Shown here in pieces: positions 1 to 9,058 of a DNA stretch of 64,000 nt. Numbering within the stretch: the first letter of the stretch is position 1; every line of letters begins with the position of its first letter. The DNA lies in contig UQVZ01000020.1 of NCBI GenBank assembly GCA_900544675.1, positions 1-64,000 on the forward strand. Reading direction: 5' to 3'. The DNA is from an uncultured Bacteroides sp. GTDB lineage: Bacteria > Bacteroidota > Bacteroidia > Bacteroidales > Bacteroidaceae. The notes under the pieces are model-generated. The model saw nothing but the letters and a program-made list of their open reading frames with translations, had not been told where the DNA came from and did no database searches. A program made the translations under genes and the position numbers.

Positions 1-87
1 TTAAAACAAATATTATCCAATTATTTGGATAGCAACATAGAAGATTATTAATCTTGCAGAAAAGCAGGTTAACTGCATCCCCCGACG

Positions 88-95
88 CAAAGGTA
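88..95 (-). promoter_or_regulatory. Leftward -7 promoter element
   Basis: Read on the minus strand this is TACCTTTG followed by C, a perfect Bacteroides -7 element. No -33 TTTG lies at the usual distance. It would start a transcript near position 80 running off the left edge. The sequence 1-80 contains small inverted repeats, for example TATCCAA...TTGGATA, and no coding frame, so it looks like the leader of a gene outside the window. Confidence 0.45.
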
Positions 96-106
96 TTAAA
101 ACAAAG

Positions 107-144
107 AAAGTGCCGTCTATCCTCGTCGGACAAACGGCACTTTT
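107..144 (-). terminator. rpsO intrinsic terminator
   Basis: A perfect 10-bp inverted repeat, AAAGTGCCGT and ACGGCACTTT, begins 30 bp past the rpsO stop codon. On the minus strand it is followed by a T-rich stretch (CTTTGTTTTAAT), as expected for a factor-independent terminator. Confidence 0.85.
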
Positions 145-173
145 CTTTTTCTGTTCGCAATAAGTAAAGCTGA

Positions 174-443
174 TTACTTACGCAGACCGAGCTGTTTAAC
201 GATAGCACGGTATCTTTCGATATCGTTACGTTTCAGGTAGTCGAGCAACGCACGACGCTTACCTACCAGCTTAGTCAAAGATCTTTCGGTTGTATAATCT
301 TTCTTGTGAAGCTTCAGGTGCTCCGTCAAGTGAGAAATACGGTATGAAAACAATGCTATCTGAGATTCAGGTGACCCAGTATCAGTGTTAGACTTTCCGT
401 ACGTTCCAAAGATTTCTTGCTTTTTAGCTGCGTCTAAATACAT
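174..443 (-). CDS. rpsO: 30S ribosomal protein S15
   Basis: This 89-residue protein has the usual length and sequence of bacterial S15. It contains the conserved stretch GSPESQIALFSYRISHLTEHL and a C-terminal part rich in Arg and Lys (residues 55-89). S15 binds the central domain of 16S rRNA early in 30S assembly, in contact with helices 20-22. The gene is transcribed alone: it has its own promoter (-7 at 488-495), a leader of about 37 nt and a strong terminator. It is divergent from typA. In many bacteria S15 represses its own translation through leader structure. The leader here is short and AU-rich, and I see no obvious regulatory fold. Confidence 0.98.
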   Translation of the reverse strand: MYLDAAKKQEIFGTYGKSNTDTGSPESQIALFSYRISHLTEHLKLHKKDYTTERSLTKLVGKRRALLDYLKRNDIERYRAIVKQLGLRK

Positions 444-487
444 AATTTTGACTGTTTGGTTATATATAAAAAATCAATTTGCGGGTG

Positions 488-518
488 CAAAGATAGGAAT
501 AATCTTTTATCCGGCAAT
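488..518 (-). promoter_or_regulatory. rpsO promoter
   Basis: On the minus strand, TATCTTTG at 495-488 matches the -7 consensus. ATTG at 518-515, 19 bp upstream, is a one-mismatch -33 element. The predicted transcript start is near 480. Confidence 0.7.
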
Positions 519-544
519 GAGTTTCTGACTTTTTTCTTATCGGA

Positions 545-576
545 TTTGAACAAATTGCAGAAAAATAGTAACTTTG
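545..576 (+). promoter_or_regulatory. typA promoter
   Basis: TTTG at 545-548 and TAACTTTG at 569-576 are separated by 20 bp, an ideal Bacteroides -33/-7 pair. The -7 element overlaps the in-frame TTG at 574, which rules that codon out as the typA start and supports the ATG at 598. The leader is about 15 nt. Confidence 0.85.
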
Positions 577-597
577 CGCCCAAATAATAGGTATAGT

Positions 598-2403
598 ATG
601 CAAGACATTAGAAACATTGCCATCATCGCCCACGTCGACCACGGAAAAACGACGCTGGTAGACAAGATGATGCTGGCGGGACACTTGTTCCGCAACGACC
701 AGACCAATGGCGAACTGGTGTTGGACAACAACGACTTGGAACGTGAAAGAGGGATAACCATCCTTTCGAAGAATGTATCCATCAACTACAAGGGTACGAA
801 AATCAATATTATCGACACTCCGGGACACGCCGACTTCGGCGGTGAGGTGGAACGTGTGCTCAATATGGCAGACGGATGTATTCTGCTGGTAGACGCATTC
901 GAAGGCCCGATGCCGCAGACACGCTTTGTATTGCAGAAGGCTTTGCAAATCGGCTTGAAACCCATCGTGGTAGTCAACAAGGTGGACAAGCCCAACTGCC
1001 GCCCCGAAGAAGTATATGAAATGGTGTTCGACCTGATGTTCAGCCTCAACGCCACCGAAGACCAGCTGGATTTCCCCGTACTCTACGGTTCGGCAAAGAA
1101 CAACTGGATGGGTGAAGACTGGAGAACTCCTACCGGCACCATCGAACCGCTGTTGGATGCCATTGTGAAATATATCCCTGCCCCCCAACAACTGGAAGGA
1201 ACGCCGCAGATGCTGATTACCTCGCTCGACTATTCTTCGTATACGGGACGTATCGCCGTAGGACGCGTACACCGCGGAACTATCAGCGAAGGCATGAACA
1301 TCACACTTGCCAAACGTGACGGACGGATGATTAAGTCGAAAATCAAGGAAGTGCACACCTTCGAAGGTCTGGGACGCAAGAAAGTGCAGTCGGTATCTTC
1401 GGGCGACATCTGTGCCGTAATCGGCATAGAAGGCTTCGAAATCGGCGATACCATCTGTGACTTCGACAATCCGGAAGCATTGCCGCCCATCGCCATCGAC
1501 GAGCCTACCATGAGCATGCTGTTCACCATCAACGACTCGCCTTTCTTCGGCAAGGAAGGCAAATATGTCACCTCGCGCCACATTCAGGACCGCCTGATGA
1601 AGGAACTGGACAAGAACCTTGCCCTGCGTGTACGTAAGACCGAGAACGAAGACGGCAAATGGATTGTTTCAGGTCGTGGCGTGCTGCACCTCTCTGTATT
1701 GATTGAGACAATGCGCCGCGAAGGATACGAGTTGCAAGTAGGCCAGCCGCAGGTGATTTACAAAGAAATAGACGGTGTGAAATGTGAACCGGTGGAAGAA
1801 CTGACCATCAACGTGCCCGAAGAGTTTGCCAGCAAGATGATTGATATGGTGACCCGCCGCAAGGGTGAGATGGTTTCGATGGAAACCCAAGGCGAACGTG
1901 TGAACATCGAGTTCAATATGCCTTCGCGCGGCATCATCGGCTTGCGCACCAACGTGCTGACCGCCTCGCAGGGCGAAGCCATCATGGCGCACCGCTTCAA
2001 GGAATACCAGCCCTACAAAGGTGACATTCCCCGCCGTACCAACGGTTCGATGATTGCCATGGAAAGCGGAACAGCCTTTGCGTACGCCATCGACAAACTG
2101 CAAGACCGCGGTAAATTCTTCATTTATCCGCAAGAAGAAGTCTATGCCGGACAGGTAGTAGGCGAACACGTACATGAGAACGACCTGGTAGTAAACGTAA
2201 CGAAATCGAAGAAGCTGACCAACATGCGTGCATCAGGTTCCGATGACAAGGCACGTATCATCCCGCCGGTAGTATTCTCGCTGGAAGAAGCGCTGGAATA
2301 TATTAAGGAAGACGAATACGTGGAAGTTACCCCGAAGAGCATGCGTATGCGTAAGATTATCCTCGACGAAACCGAGCGCAAACGTGCCAACAAGAACGGC
2401 TAA
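598..2403 (+). CDS. typA: Ribosome-associated translational GTPase TypA/BipA
   Basis: This 601-residue protein begins MQDIRNIAIIAHVDHGKTTL, with the P-loop AHVDHGKTT at residues 9-17. It also has the translation-factor switch motifs (RERGITI, DTPGHADFGGEVER) and NKVD. The EF-G-like domains and the C-terminal BipA domain follow, including ending residues RMRKIILDETERKRANKNG. BipA binds the 70S ribosome at the EF-G site, hydrolyses GTP and supports large-subunit assembly and stress or low-temperature growth. The frame stays open upstream to a TTG at 574, but the promoter -7 element lies there, so the ATG at 598 is preferred. It is divergent from rpsO and transcribed alone. Confidence 0.97.
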   Translation: MQDIRNIAIIAHVDHGKTTLVDKMMLAGHLFRNDQTNGELVLDNNDLERERGITILSKNVSINYKGTKINIIDTPGHADFGGEVERVLNMADGCILLVDAFEGPMPQTRFVLQKALQIGLKPIVVVNKVDKPNCRPEEVYEMVFDLMFSLNATEDQLDFPVLYGSAKNNWMGEDWRTPTGTIEPLLDAIVKYIPAPQQLEGTPQMLITSLDYSSYTGRIAVGRVHRGTISEGMNITLAKRDGRMIKSKIKEVHTFEGLGRKKVQSVSSGDICAVIGIEGFEIGDTICDFDNPEALPPIAIDEPTMSMLFTINDSPFFGKEGKYVTSRHIQDRLMKELDKNLALRVRKTENEDGKWIVSGRGVLHLSVLIETMRREGYELQVGQPQVIYKEIDGVKCEPVEELTINVPEEFASKMIDMVTRRKGEMVSMETQGERVNIEFNMPSRGIIGLRTNVLTASQGEAIMAHRFKEYQPYKGDIPRRTNGSMIAMESGTAFAYAIDKLQDRGKFFIYPQEEVYAGQVVGEHVHENDLVVNVTKSKKLTNMRASGSDDKARIIPPVVFSLEEALEYIKEDEYVEVTPKSMRMRKIILDETERKRANKNG

Positions 2404-2535
2404 TATATAGCAAAATAAGATAACTTTTTCATAACAGAGGGCACAGCATTCCCAGAACAATAATTTTTCTGCGGTCTGCCGTGTCCTCTATGTTTTTAAT
2501 GTCAGTTTCCGAAGTGGAACTACAAAAAAATCCAT

Positions 2536-2543
2536 TACCTTTG
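2536..2543 (+). promoter_or_regulatory. ABC exporter promoter (-7 element)
   Basis: TACCTTTG followed by C matches the -7 consensus 29 bp upstream of the ATG at 2573. No convincing -33 TTTG is present at the right distance. Confidence 0.6.
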
Positions 2544-2572
2544 CAAATCATTAAACATTCCATGCTATCGAC

Positions 2573-4411
2573 ATGAAAGAATTTTTCCAACTGATGCGGC
2601 GTTTCGTGTCGCCCTACAAGAAGTATTTAGGCTGGTCAATATTGTTAAACATATTGTCGGCGGTGTTCAACGTATTCTCATTTTCCTTGTTAATTCCGAT
2701 TCTGAACATCCTGTTCAAGACCGGGAACAGCGACAAGGTATATCATTTCATGGAATGGGGAAGCGCCGGCATGAAGGATGTGGTGATGAACAACTTCTAT
2801 TATTATACCACCCGGCTGATTGACACCTTCGGTCCTGCCACTACCCTGCTCTTCCTCGGCCTGTTCTTAGGATTTATGACCATGCTGAAAACGGCGTGTT
2901 ACTTCGGCTCGTCCGCTGTGATGATACCCCTGCGCACAGGCGTCGTAAGAGACATCCGTCTGCTGGTATATAAGAAAGTAGTGGAGCTGCCATTGGGATT
3001 TTTCTCCGAAGAACGGAAAGGAGACATCATCGCACGTATGAGCGGTGATGTGAACGAGGTGGAAACCTCAATAACCAGCTCGCTGGATATGTTACTCAAG
3101 AATCCGATTCTGATTATCTCCTATTTCACGACCTTGATTATCACCAGTTGGCAACTTACCTTGTTCACCATTCTCGTATTGCCTACAATGGGATGGGTGA
3201 TGGGTAAGGTAGGGCGTGCACTCAAGCGCCAATCACTGGACGCACAAAACCGCTGGAGCGATACCATGTCGCAATTGGAAGAAACCTTGGGCGGACTCCG
3301 TATCATCAAAGCGTTTATTGCCGAAAAGAAGATGACGGACCGATTCGAGAAATGCTGCAACGACTACCGCACGGCGGTAAACAAGGTAGCCACGCGCCAG
3401 TCGTCCGCCCACCCGATGAGCGAATTCTTAGGAACCTTACTGATTGTTGCCGTATTATGGTTCGGTGGTTCGCTTATCCTTTCGAACAACGCCCCGATAG
3501 ATGCCTCTACTTTTATCTTCTACATGGTTATCCTGTATAGCATCATCAATCCGTTGAAAGACTTTTCCAAGGCGAGCTACAACATTCCTCGTGGCTTGGC
3601 ATCCATGGAGCGTATCGATAAAATCCTGAAGGCAGACAACCCGATTAAAGAGACCGCCCATCCGAAACCCTTGAAAGATTTGAAGGAGAAAATCGAGTTC
3701 AAGAACATTTCTTTCAGCTACGACGGGAAAAAAGAAGTGCTGACGGATATCAATATCGTTATCCCCAAAGGCAAGACCATCGCCCTCGTGGGACAATCAG
3801 GCTCAGGGAAATCAACCTTGGTCGACCTGCTTCCCCGCTATCACGATGTGCAAAAAGGCGAGATAACCATCGACGGCATCAATATCAAGGACGTGAAGAT
3901 ACACGATTTGCGCAGCCTGATAGGAAATGTCAACCAAGAAGCCATTCTCTTTAACGATACCTTCTTCAATAACATTGCCTTCGGAGTAGAGAACGCGACC
4001 ATGGAACAAGTAGTCGCCGCAGCAAAAATCGCCAATGCGCACGATTTCATCATGGAAAAGCCGGAAGGATATAACACCAATATCGGTGATAGAGGAAGCA
4101 AGCTGTCGGGTGGCCAGCGCCAACGCATCAGCATAGCCCGTGCCATTCTGAAGAATCCGCCGATACTGATTCTGGATGAAGCCACTTCCGCGCTTGATAC
4201 CGAATCGGAACGCCTGGTGCAAGAAGCGTTGGAACGGCTGATGAAGACACGCACCACCATTGCCATCGCCCATCGCTTGTCAACCATCAAGAACGCAGAC
4301 GAGATTTATGTATTATACAACGGGAAAATCGTGGAGCGCGGCACACACAACGAACTGATTCAAAAGCAAGGCTATTACAAACGCCTGCACGACATGCAGT
4401 CGCTCGGCTAA
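2573..4411 (+). CDS. MsbA-like ABC exporter, fused membrane and ATPase domains
   Basis: This 612-residue half-transporter has an N-terminal six-helix exporter domain (roughly residues 15-330) and a C-terminal nucleotide-binding domain (about 365-605). Visible motifs are Walker A GQSGSGKST, signature LSGGQRQRISIARA, Walker B ILILDEATSALD and the switch His in AIAHRLST. It acts as a homodimer in the inner membrane. The closest familiar family is MsbA/LipA-core flippases and multidrug exporters, and lipid A-core flipping is the likely role in a Gram-negative, but the substrate cannot be read from sequence. It stands alone between its own promoter and a shared terminator. Confidence 0.9.
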   Translation: MKEFFQLMRRFVSPYKKYLGWSILLNILSAVFNVFSFSLLIPILNILFKTGNSDKVYHFMEWGSAGMKDVVMNNFYYYTTRLIDTFGPATTLLFLGLFLGFMTMLKTACYFGSSAVMIPLRTGVVRDIRLLVYKKVVELPLGFFSEERKGDIIARMSGDVNEVETSITSSLDMLLKNPILIISYFTTLIITSWQLTLFTILVLPTMGWVMGKVGRALKRQSLDAQNRWSDTMSQLEETLGGLRIIKAFIAEKKMTDRFEKCCNDYRTAVNKVATRQSSAHPMSEFLGTLLIVAVLWFGGSLILSNNAPIDASTFIFYMVILYSIINPLKDFSKASYNIPRGLASMERIDKILKADNPIKETAHPKPLKDLKEKIEFKNISFSYDGKKEVLTDINIVIPKGKTIALVGQSGSGKSTLVDLLPRYHDVQKGEITIDGINIKDVKIHDLRSLIGNVNQEAILFNDTFFNNIAFGVENATMEQVVAAAKIANAHDFIMEKPEGYNTNIGDRGSKLSGGQRQRISIARAILKNPPILILDEATSALDTESERLVQEALERLMKTRTTIAIAHRLSTIKNADEIYVLYNGKIVERGTHNELIQKQGYYKRLHDMQSLG

Positions 4412-4420
4412 TGGTATACC

Positions 4421-4452
4421 TATCCGTCCGACAATCATTTTTCGGACGGATA
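4421..4452. terminator. Bidirectional terminator between ABC exporter and purN
   Basis: A perfect 11-bp inverted repeat, TATCCGTCCGA and TCGGACGGATA, with a 10-nt loop lies between two convergent genes. A T-rich run follows on the plus strand. It probably ends both transcripts. Confidence 0.85.
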
Positions 4453-4461
4453 AGTTTTATT

Positions 4462-5025
4462 CTATTCTGCCGTCAGCTTCTCTATCACCTCCGGATAATA
4501 CCGGTATTCCAACTGATGCACACGGGCAGCCAAAGTCTCGGGTGTATCATCGGGAAGCACAGGGCATTCCGCCTGGAAGATGTAGTCACCTTCATCGTAA
4601 CGCTCATTAATATATTGTATGGTGATGCCCCTCTCCCGTCCGCCGCCAGCCAGTACTGCTTCGTGAACATGGATGCCATACATGCCTTTTCCTCCAAACT
4701 TGGGAAGCAAAGACGGATGAATATTCACCATCCGGTGCGGATAAGCTTGCAACAAATCATCGGGAATGCGCAACAGAAAACCGGCAAGTACGACAAAATC
4801 CACCCCGAACTCCTGCAACACTTTCAGTGCCTCACCCGATGCAAAACCGGCAGAAGTAACTACACGGCACGGAACATCCAACCGCTCTGCACGCCCGATG
4901 ACTCCGGCAGTCGCGCGCGAAGCGATGACCACCACTACCCTTGCCTCTTCCTTTTCCTTAAAATAACGGATAATCCGTTCGGCATTCGTTCCCTCGCCCG
5001 AAGCCAAAATTGCTATTTTTTTCAT
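4462..5025 (-). CDS. purN: Phosphoribosylglycinamide formyltransferase
   Basis: This 187-residue enzyme starts MKKIAILASGEGTNAERII, the usual start of PurN. The frame continues 18 codons upstream but without the family pattern. PurN transfers a formyl group from 10-formyl-tetrahydrofolate to GAR in the third step of purine synthesis, in the cytosol. Active-site motifs are present: NIHPSLLPKFGGKGMYG around residue 105 (Asn and His of the N-x-H motif) and a downstream DEGDYIFQ containing the catalytic Asp. Length is normal. It is convergent with the ABC exporter and divergent from acpP. Confidence 0.95.
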   Translation of the reverse strand: MKKIAILASGEGTNAERIIRYFKEKEEARVVVVIASRATAGVIGRAERLDVPCRVVTSAGFASGEALKVLQEFGVDFVVLAGFLLRIPDDLLQAYPHRMVNIHPSLLPKFGGKGMYGIHVHEAVLAGGGRERGITIQYINERYDEGDYIFQAECPVLPDDTPETLAARVHQLEYRYYPEVIEKLTAE

Positions 5026-5094
5026 GTTTTTACCTATTTTCGTGCACAGAATATATAAAAATGTGCAAAGGAAATGCATTTATTTGCCCGAATA

Positions 5095-5126
5095 TTTGTA
5101 TAGAACGAGAAATATTTATTCCTTTG
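5095..5126 (+). promoter_or_regulatory. acpP-fabF-rnc promoter
   Basis: TTTG at 5095-5098 and TTCCTTTG at 5119-5126 are 20 bp apart. The -7 element has one mismatch to TAnnTTTG. The leader is about 47 nt. Confidence 0.6.
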
Positions 5127-5179
5127 CATCCGAAAAATAAACAAAATTATTCTATTTATAAACTTAAAACAAGAAAATT

Positions 5180-5416
5180 ATGTCTGAAATCGCATCAAAA
5201 GTACAGAAAATTATCGTTGATAAACTGGGTGTAGAAGAATCAGAAGTTACTCCGACTGCAAGCTTCACTAATGATTTGGGTGCAGACTCTTTGGATACTG
5301 TAGAACTGATCATGGAATTCGAAAAAGAATTCGGTATCTCTATTCCTGACGATCAGGCAGAAAAGATCCAGACTGTAGGAGATGCAATCTCTTATATCGA
5401 AGCTAACGCAAAATAA
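5180..5416 (+). CDS. acpP: Acyl carrier protein
   Basis: This 78-residue acidic protein has the classic DSL site for 4'-phosphopantetheine (GADSLDTVELIMEFE), with Ser at about residue 38. It carries growing acyl chains during type II fatty acid synthesis in the cytosol. It is followed after 12 bp by fabF, a near-universal pairing, and then by rnc, so all three are probably one transcript. Confidence 0.98.
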   Translation: MSEIASKVQKIIVDKLGVEESEVTPTASFTNDLGADSLDTVELIMEFEKEFGISIPDDQAEKIQTVGDAISYIEANAK

Positions 5417-5428
5417 GTAATTCTATTT

Positions 5429-6694
5429 ATGGAATTAAAAAGAGTAGTAGTAACAGGTCTTGGTGCGGTTACCCCGTTAGGCAATACAGTTCCCGATTTC
5501 TGGGAGAACCTGGTAAACGGAGTAAGCGGAGCAGGACCTATTACTCATTTTGATGCATCCAAATTCAAGACTCAGTTTGCATGTGAAGTGAAAAACTTCA
5601 ATGCCACCGACTTCATCGACCGCAAGGAAGCCCGCAAGATGGACTTGTATACCCAATATGCAGTGGTAGCGGCGAAAGAAGCTGTAACTGATTCTGGTCT
5701 TGATGTAGAAAAAGAAGACTTGAACAAAATCGGTGTCATCCTGGGTGTAGGTATCGGAGGAATACATACATTCGAGGAAGAAGTATCGGGATACGAAAAG
5801 ACCAAAGATACCATTGGTCCGAAATTCAGCCCGTTCTTCATTCCGAAGATGATTGCCGATATTGCTTCCGGACAGATTTCCATCATGTACGGATTCCACG
5901 GACCTAACTTCACAACGACGTCTGCATGCGCTTCTTCGTCGAACGCCATTGCAGATGCGTTCAACTATATCCGCTTGGGCAAGGCAAATATCATCGTTAC
6001 AGGTGGTGCCGAAGCTGCTATCTTCCCTGCAGGTGTAGGAGGTTTCAATGCCATGCATGCCCTTTCTACCCGCAACGACAATCCGCAAGGAGCTTCACGC
6101 CCGTTCAGTGGAAGTCGTGACGGTTTCGTCATGGGCGAAGGTGCCGGCTGCCTGATTCTGGAAGAACTGGAACATGCCAAAGCACGCGGAGCCAGAATCT
6201 ACGCCGAACTTGCAGGAGTAGGTGCGTCTGCCGATGCTTATCACCTGACGGCTTCCCATCCCGAAGGCTTGGGAGCAAAACTGGTGATGAGAAACGCATT
6301 GGAAGATGCTGGAATGCAACCGGAAGACATCGACTATATCAATGTACACGGAACTTCTACGCCGGTAGGCGATATTTCGGAAGTAAAAGCTATCAAAGAC
6401 GTGTTCGGAGAATATGCTTACAAACTGAACATCAGTTCTACCAAATCGATGACGGGACACCTGCTGGGTGCTACCGGAGGGGTAGAAGCTATTGCCTGTG
6501 TACTGTCTGTTAAGAACGACATTGTACCGCCGACAATTAACCACGAAGAAGGAGATAACGATGAAAATATCGATTATAACCTGAACTTCACCTTCAATAA
6601 GGCACAGAAACGTACCGTGCGTGCAGCCTTGAGCAACACGTTCGGTTTCGGCGGACACAATGCATGTGTAATCGTTAAAAAATACACTGAATAA
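5429..6694 (+). CDS. fabF: 3-oxoacyl-[acyl-carrier-protein] synthase II
   Basis: This 421-residue condensing enzyme has the Cys-His-His triad: Cys in TTSACASSSNAI (about residue 166), His in NVHGTSTPVGD (about 309) and His in KSMTGHLLGATGG (about 346). It elongates acyl-ACP with malonyl-ACP and releases CO2. Length and motifs are normal for FabF. It lies 12 bp after acpP and 3 bp before rnc. Confidence 0.97.
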   Translation: MELKRVVVTGLGAVTPLGNTVPDFWENLVNGVSGAGPITHFDASKFKTQFACEVKNFNATDFIDRKEARKMDLYTQYAVVAAKEAVTDSGLDVEKEDLNKIGVILGVGIGGIHTFEEEVSGYEKTKDTIGPKFSPFFIPKMIADIASGQISIMYGFHGPNFTTTSACASSSNAIADAFNYIRLGKANIIVTGGAEAAIFPAGVGGFNAMHALSTRNDNPQGASRPFSGSRDGFVMGEGAGCLILEELEHAKARGARIYAELAGVGASADAYHLTASHPEGLGAKLVMRNALEDAGMQPEDIDYINVHGTSTPVGDISEVKAIKDVFGEYAYKLNISSTKSMTGHLLGATGGVEAIACVLSVKNDIVPPTINHEEGDNDENIDYNLNFTFNKAQKRTVRAALSNTFGFGGHNACVIVKKYTE

Positions 6695-6697
6695 ACT

Positions 6698-7654
6698 GTG
6701 TTTGGCAATATGATAGATAAGATAAGACTCCTCTTCCGCAAGGATAAGGAGCCTTATCTTTGTTTTTACCGGATGACCGGATTTTATCCACGGAACATCG
6801 ACATCTACAAGCAGGCATTGCTTCACAAGTCGTCTTCTGTCAAGAATGAAAAAGGACGCTTGCTGAACAACGAACGCCTGGAGTTCTTGGGCGATGCCAT
6901 TCTGGATGCCGTCGTGGCGGACATTGTCTATAAGAAGTTTGAAGGCAAACGCGAAGGGTTCCTGACCAATACCCGTTCGAAAATCGTACAACGGGAGACA
7001 CTCAACCATGTAGCTGTACAAATCGGGCTGGACAAGTTGGTCAAGTTCACCACCCGCCAGTCCTCACACAACAGTTACATGTGCGGCAATGCGTTCGAAG
7101 CGTTGATAGGAGCGCTCTACCTGGATCGTGGCTACCGCGCCTGCAAGAAGTTCATGGAAGAACGTATTATCAACCAATACCTGAATCTGGAAAAGATTTC
7201 GCGCAAGGAAGTTAATTTCAAATCGAAGCTCATCGAATGGAGCCAGAAAAACAAGTTCAATGTGGTTTTCAACTTGATTAACCAATCCGTCGATGAAGAA
7301 CAAAATCCGGTATTTAATACGCAGATATTGGTGGAAAGCATTCCTGCGGGAACGGGAAAAGGCTATTCCAAGAAAGAATCCCAACAAGAAGCCGCCCATG
7401 AGACTTTGCAAAAGATAAAGAACGACCCGCAGTTCATTGACGCTATATTCCAGGCTAAAGCCGAACGGGAAAAAGCATCCGAACCGGTATATTACACGGA
7501 AGAAAGCGCTGCGGAAGAAACGCCGGCACCCGAAGCTGAAGTGATAGATATCCGTAAGGAGATTCTGACCGAGCGTTATGAAGATACGGAACGCATCATC
7601 GCCGAAGCGGAAGAAGCCGCTTTTCAAGAAGATATGACTATCCCAAAAACATAA
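6698..7654 (+). CDS. rnc: Ribonuclease III with long acidic C-terminal tail
   Basis: This 318-residue double-strand-specific endonuclease matures rRNA and regulatory RNAs. The RNase III signature NERLEFLGDAILDAVVAD lies near residues 58-75, a second acidic metal-site region (NAFEALIGALYLDRG) near 129-143, and a double-stranded-RNA-binding domain near 170-250 (KGYSKKESQQEAAHETL). After about residue 255 comes a Glu/Ala-rich tail of some 60 residues beyond the usual end of the family. The start is either GTG at 6698, 3 bp after the fabF stop, or ATG at 6710. I kept the longer form, and the choice does not affect the domains. It is probably translationally coupled to fabF. Confidence 0.92.
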   Translation: MFGNMIDKIRLLFRKDKEPYLCFYRMTGFYPRNIDIYKQALLHKSSSVKNEKGRLLNNERLEFLGDAILDAVVADIVYKKFEGKREGFLTNTRSKIVQRETLNHVAVQIGLDKLVKFTTRQSSHNSYMCGNAFEALIGALYLDRGYRACKKFMEERIINQYLNLEKISRKEVNFKSKLIEWSQKNKFNVVFNLINQSVDEEQNPVFNTQILVESIPAGTGKGYSKKESQQEAAHETLQKIKNDPQFIDAIFQAKAEREKASEPVYYTEESAAEETPAPEAEVIDIRKEILTERYEDTERIIAEAEEAAFQEDMTIPKT

Positions 7655-7667
7655 AAGCATTTGCCAA

Positions 7668-7733
7668 GCACAAAGACACAAAGCATTCACTCTAAGTTTT
7701 CCGCTACCACCGTTCACCTTTGTGTCTTTGTAC
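7668..7733. terminator. Hairpin between rnc and the sulfatase maturase
   Basis: Near-perfect 15-16-bp arms (GCACAAAGACACAAAG and its complement) flank a 34-nt loop and are followed by a T run on the plus strand. The arms repeat the word ACAAAG. It lies between convergent genes and probably terminates both. It is one of a class of word-repeat hairpins in this window. Confidence 0.65.
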
Positions 7734-7737
7734 TTTT

Positions 7738-8967
7738 TTATAACTCTCCGTTTCGGATAACTTCCATTATACTTGCCGGAGCTTGCCCCGCTTTATATGC
7801 TTCCGCCATAAAATCCATATAAGGTTTCACATGCTCGAAGAAACGGTAATAACCAGCACAAAGATAATTCAATCCGGGTTCTCCGGCTTCTGTCCAGACA
7901 AAACGATTTTTAGGACACTCCCCGTTACAGGCAAAAAGATAGGCACACTCACGACACTTCTGGGGAAGGTTATCCCGCTTGGCTTCACCGAACCGCCTCT
8001 GCCTATCGCCATACATCATCTGAAGAAGCGGCTTGTCGAAGATATTTCCCAATTTATATTGCGGGAAAACAAAATGGTCGCAACTATACACATCGCCATT
8101 CCACTCGATGACTCCCGCATGTCCGCAAGTCTTAGCCAAAGAACACACTCCCGGAACCGCCCCTAGCCAATTGGCAAGCGTAGCATCGAATAATTGCACA
8201 TAATACCGCCCGACATCTTCTTTAATCCATTCATCAAATATAGCGCATAAGAAATTTCCCCATTGTACCGGTGTAACAGAAAAGTCCGCCAGATCTTGTC
8301 CGTCTTCTTCATCCAAAGCTGCTAAAAGACGTCCGTCCGAATGGTATTGCATGCGTTCCACAACGGGAGTAAACTGAATATAACGGCATTTTATCTCTTT
8401 AAAGAAATGGTAGAAATCAAGCGGATAGTCACCATTCAACTTGTTGACCACCGCCAATGCGTTCCACTGAACGCCATGCTTATCCAGCAATTCAATGCCC
8501 CGCATCACTTTTGAAAACGAAGCATTTCCGTTTTTCATACACCGATAAGTATCGTGCAAACGCTGAGGCCCATCGATAGAAACACCCACCAACCATCCGT
8601 TCCGGGAAAAGAACTCACACCATTTATCATCCAACAGGGTAGCATTCGTCTGAATCACATTATCTATAGAATGCCCTCCGGCATAATATCGTTGCAATGC
8701 CATCGCACGTTGATAAAACGACAAAGGGCGTATCAAGGCCTCTCCACCATGCCAAATAAACAATACTTCATTGGTCGGCTGCGCCTCAATGTATTGTTTG
8801 ATGAACTCTTCCAATAAACGGTCACTCATAACAGGAGGACATGTATCTCTATACAAAGCTTTTTTCTCCAAATAGTAGCAATATTTACACGCCATATTGC
8901 ATAATGCACCTGCAGGTTTTGCCATCAAATAGAAAGGGTGTACAAAGGGGGAAGAGACTGTCTGCAT
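7738..8967 (-). CDS. Anaerobic sulfatase-maturating enzyme (radical SAM/SPASM)
   Basis: This 409-residue cytosolic enzyme uses S-adenosylmethionine to oxidise the active-site Ser or Cys of a nascent sulfatase to formylglycine. The radical-SAM cluster motif CxxxCxxC is C23-C27-C30 (ALCNMACKYCYYLEKK). The Cys-rich C-terminal SPASM region (CSLAKTCGH, CRECAYLFACNGECPKNRF) would hold two auxiliary clusters. It is the last gene of the leftward locus, 91 bp after the NagB/PIG-L gene. The locus also has a Ser-type sulfatase (34180-35532), a plausible client, although one maturase usually serves every sulfatase in a Bacteroides genome. Confidence 0.92.
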   Translation of the reverse strand: MQTVSSPFVHPFYLMAKPAGALCNMACKYCYYLEKKALYRDTCPPVMSDRLLEEFIKQYIEAQPTNEVLFIWHGGEALIRPLSFYQRAMALQRYYAGGHSIDNVIQTNATLLDDKWCEFFSRNGWLVGVSIDGPQRLHDTYRCMKNGNASFSKVMRGIELLDKHGVQWNALAVVNKLNGDYPLDFYHFFKEIKCRYIQFTPVVERMQYHSDGRLLAALDEEDGQDLADFSVTPVQWGNFLCAIFDEWIKEDVGRYYVQLFDATLANWLGAVPGVCSLAKTCGHAGVIEWNGDVYSCDHFVFPQYKLGNIFDKPLLQMMYGDRQRRFGEAKRDNLPQKCRECAYLFACNGECPKNRFVWTEAGEPGLNYLCAGYYRFFEHVKPYMDFMAEAYKAGQAPASIMEVIRNGEL

Positions 8968-9058
8968 AGTAGTTCATTTTTTAATTATACTTACCTACAA
9001 AGACATCTCCATCACCTGACGAAGACATCTTCATAGGCAAAGCAAAATAATCTTCTTT

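Noticed and set aside
574..597. Upstream TTG start for typA
   Set aside because: The TTG lies within the -7 promoter element TAACTTTG, so it cannot be translated from that transcript; the ATG at 598 matches the family start.
460..1581. A 373-codon minus-strand frame opposite typA
   Set aside because: It is antisense to a highly conserved gene, has no recognisable domain, and would overlap the rpsO and typA promoters. Many similar shadow frames across the window were dropped for the same reason.
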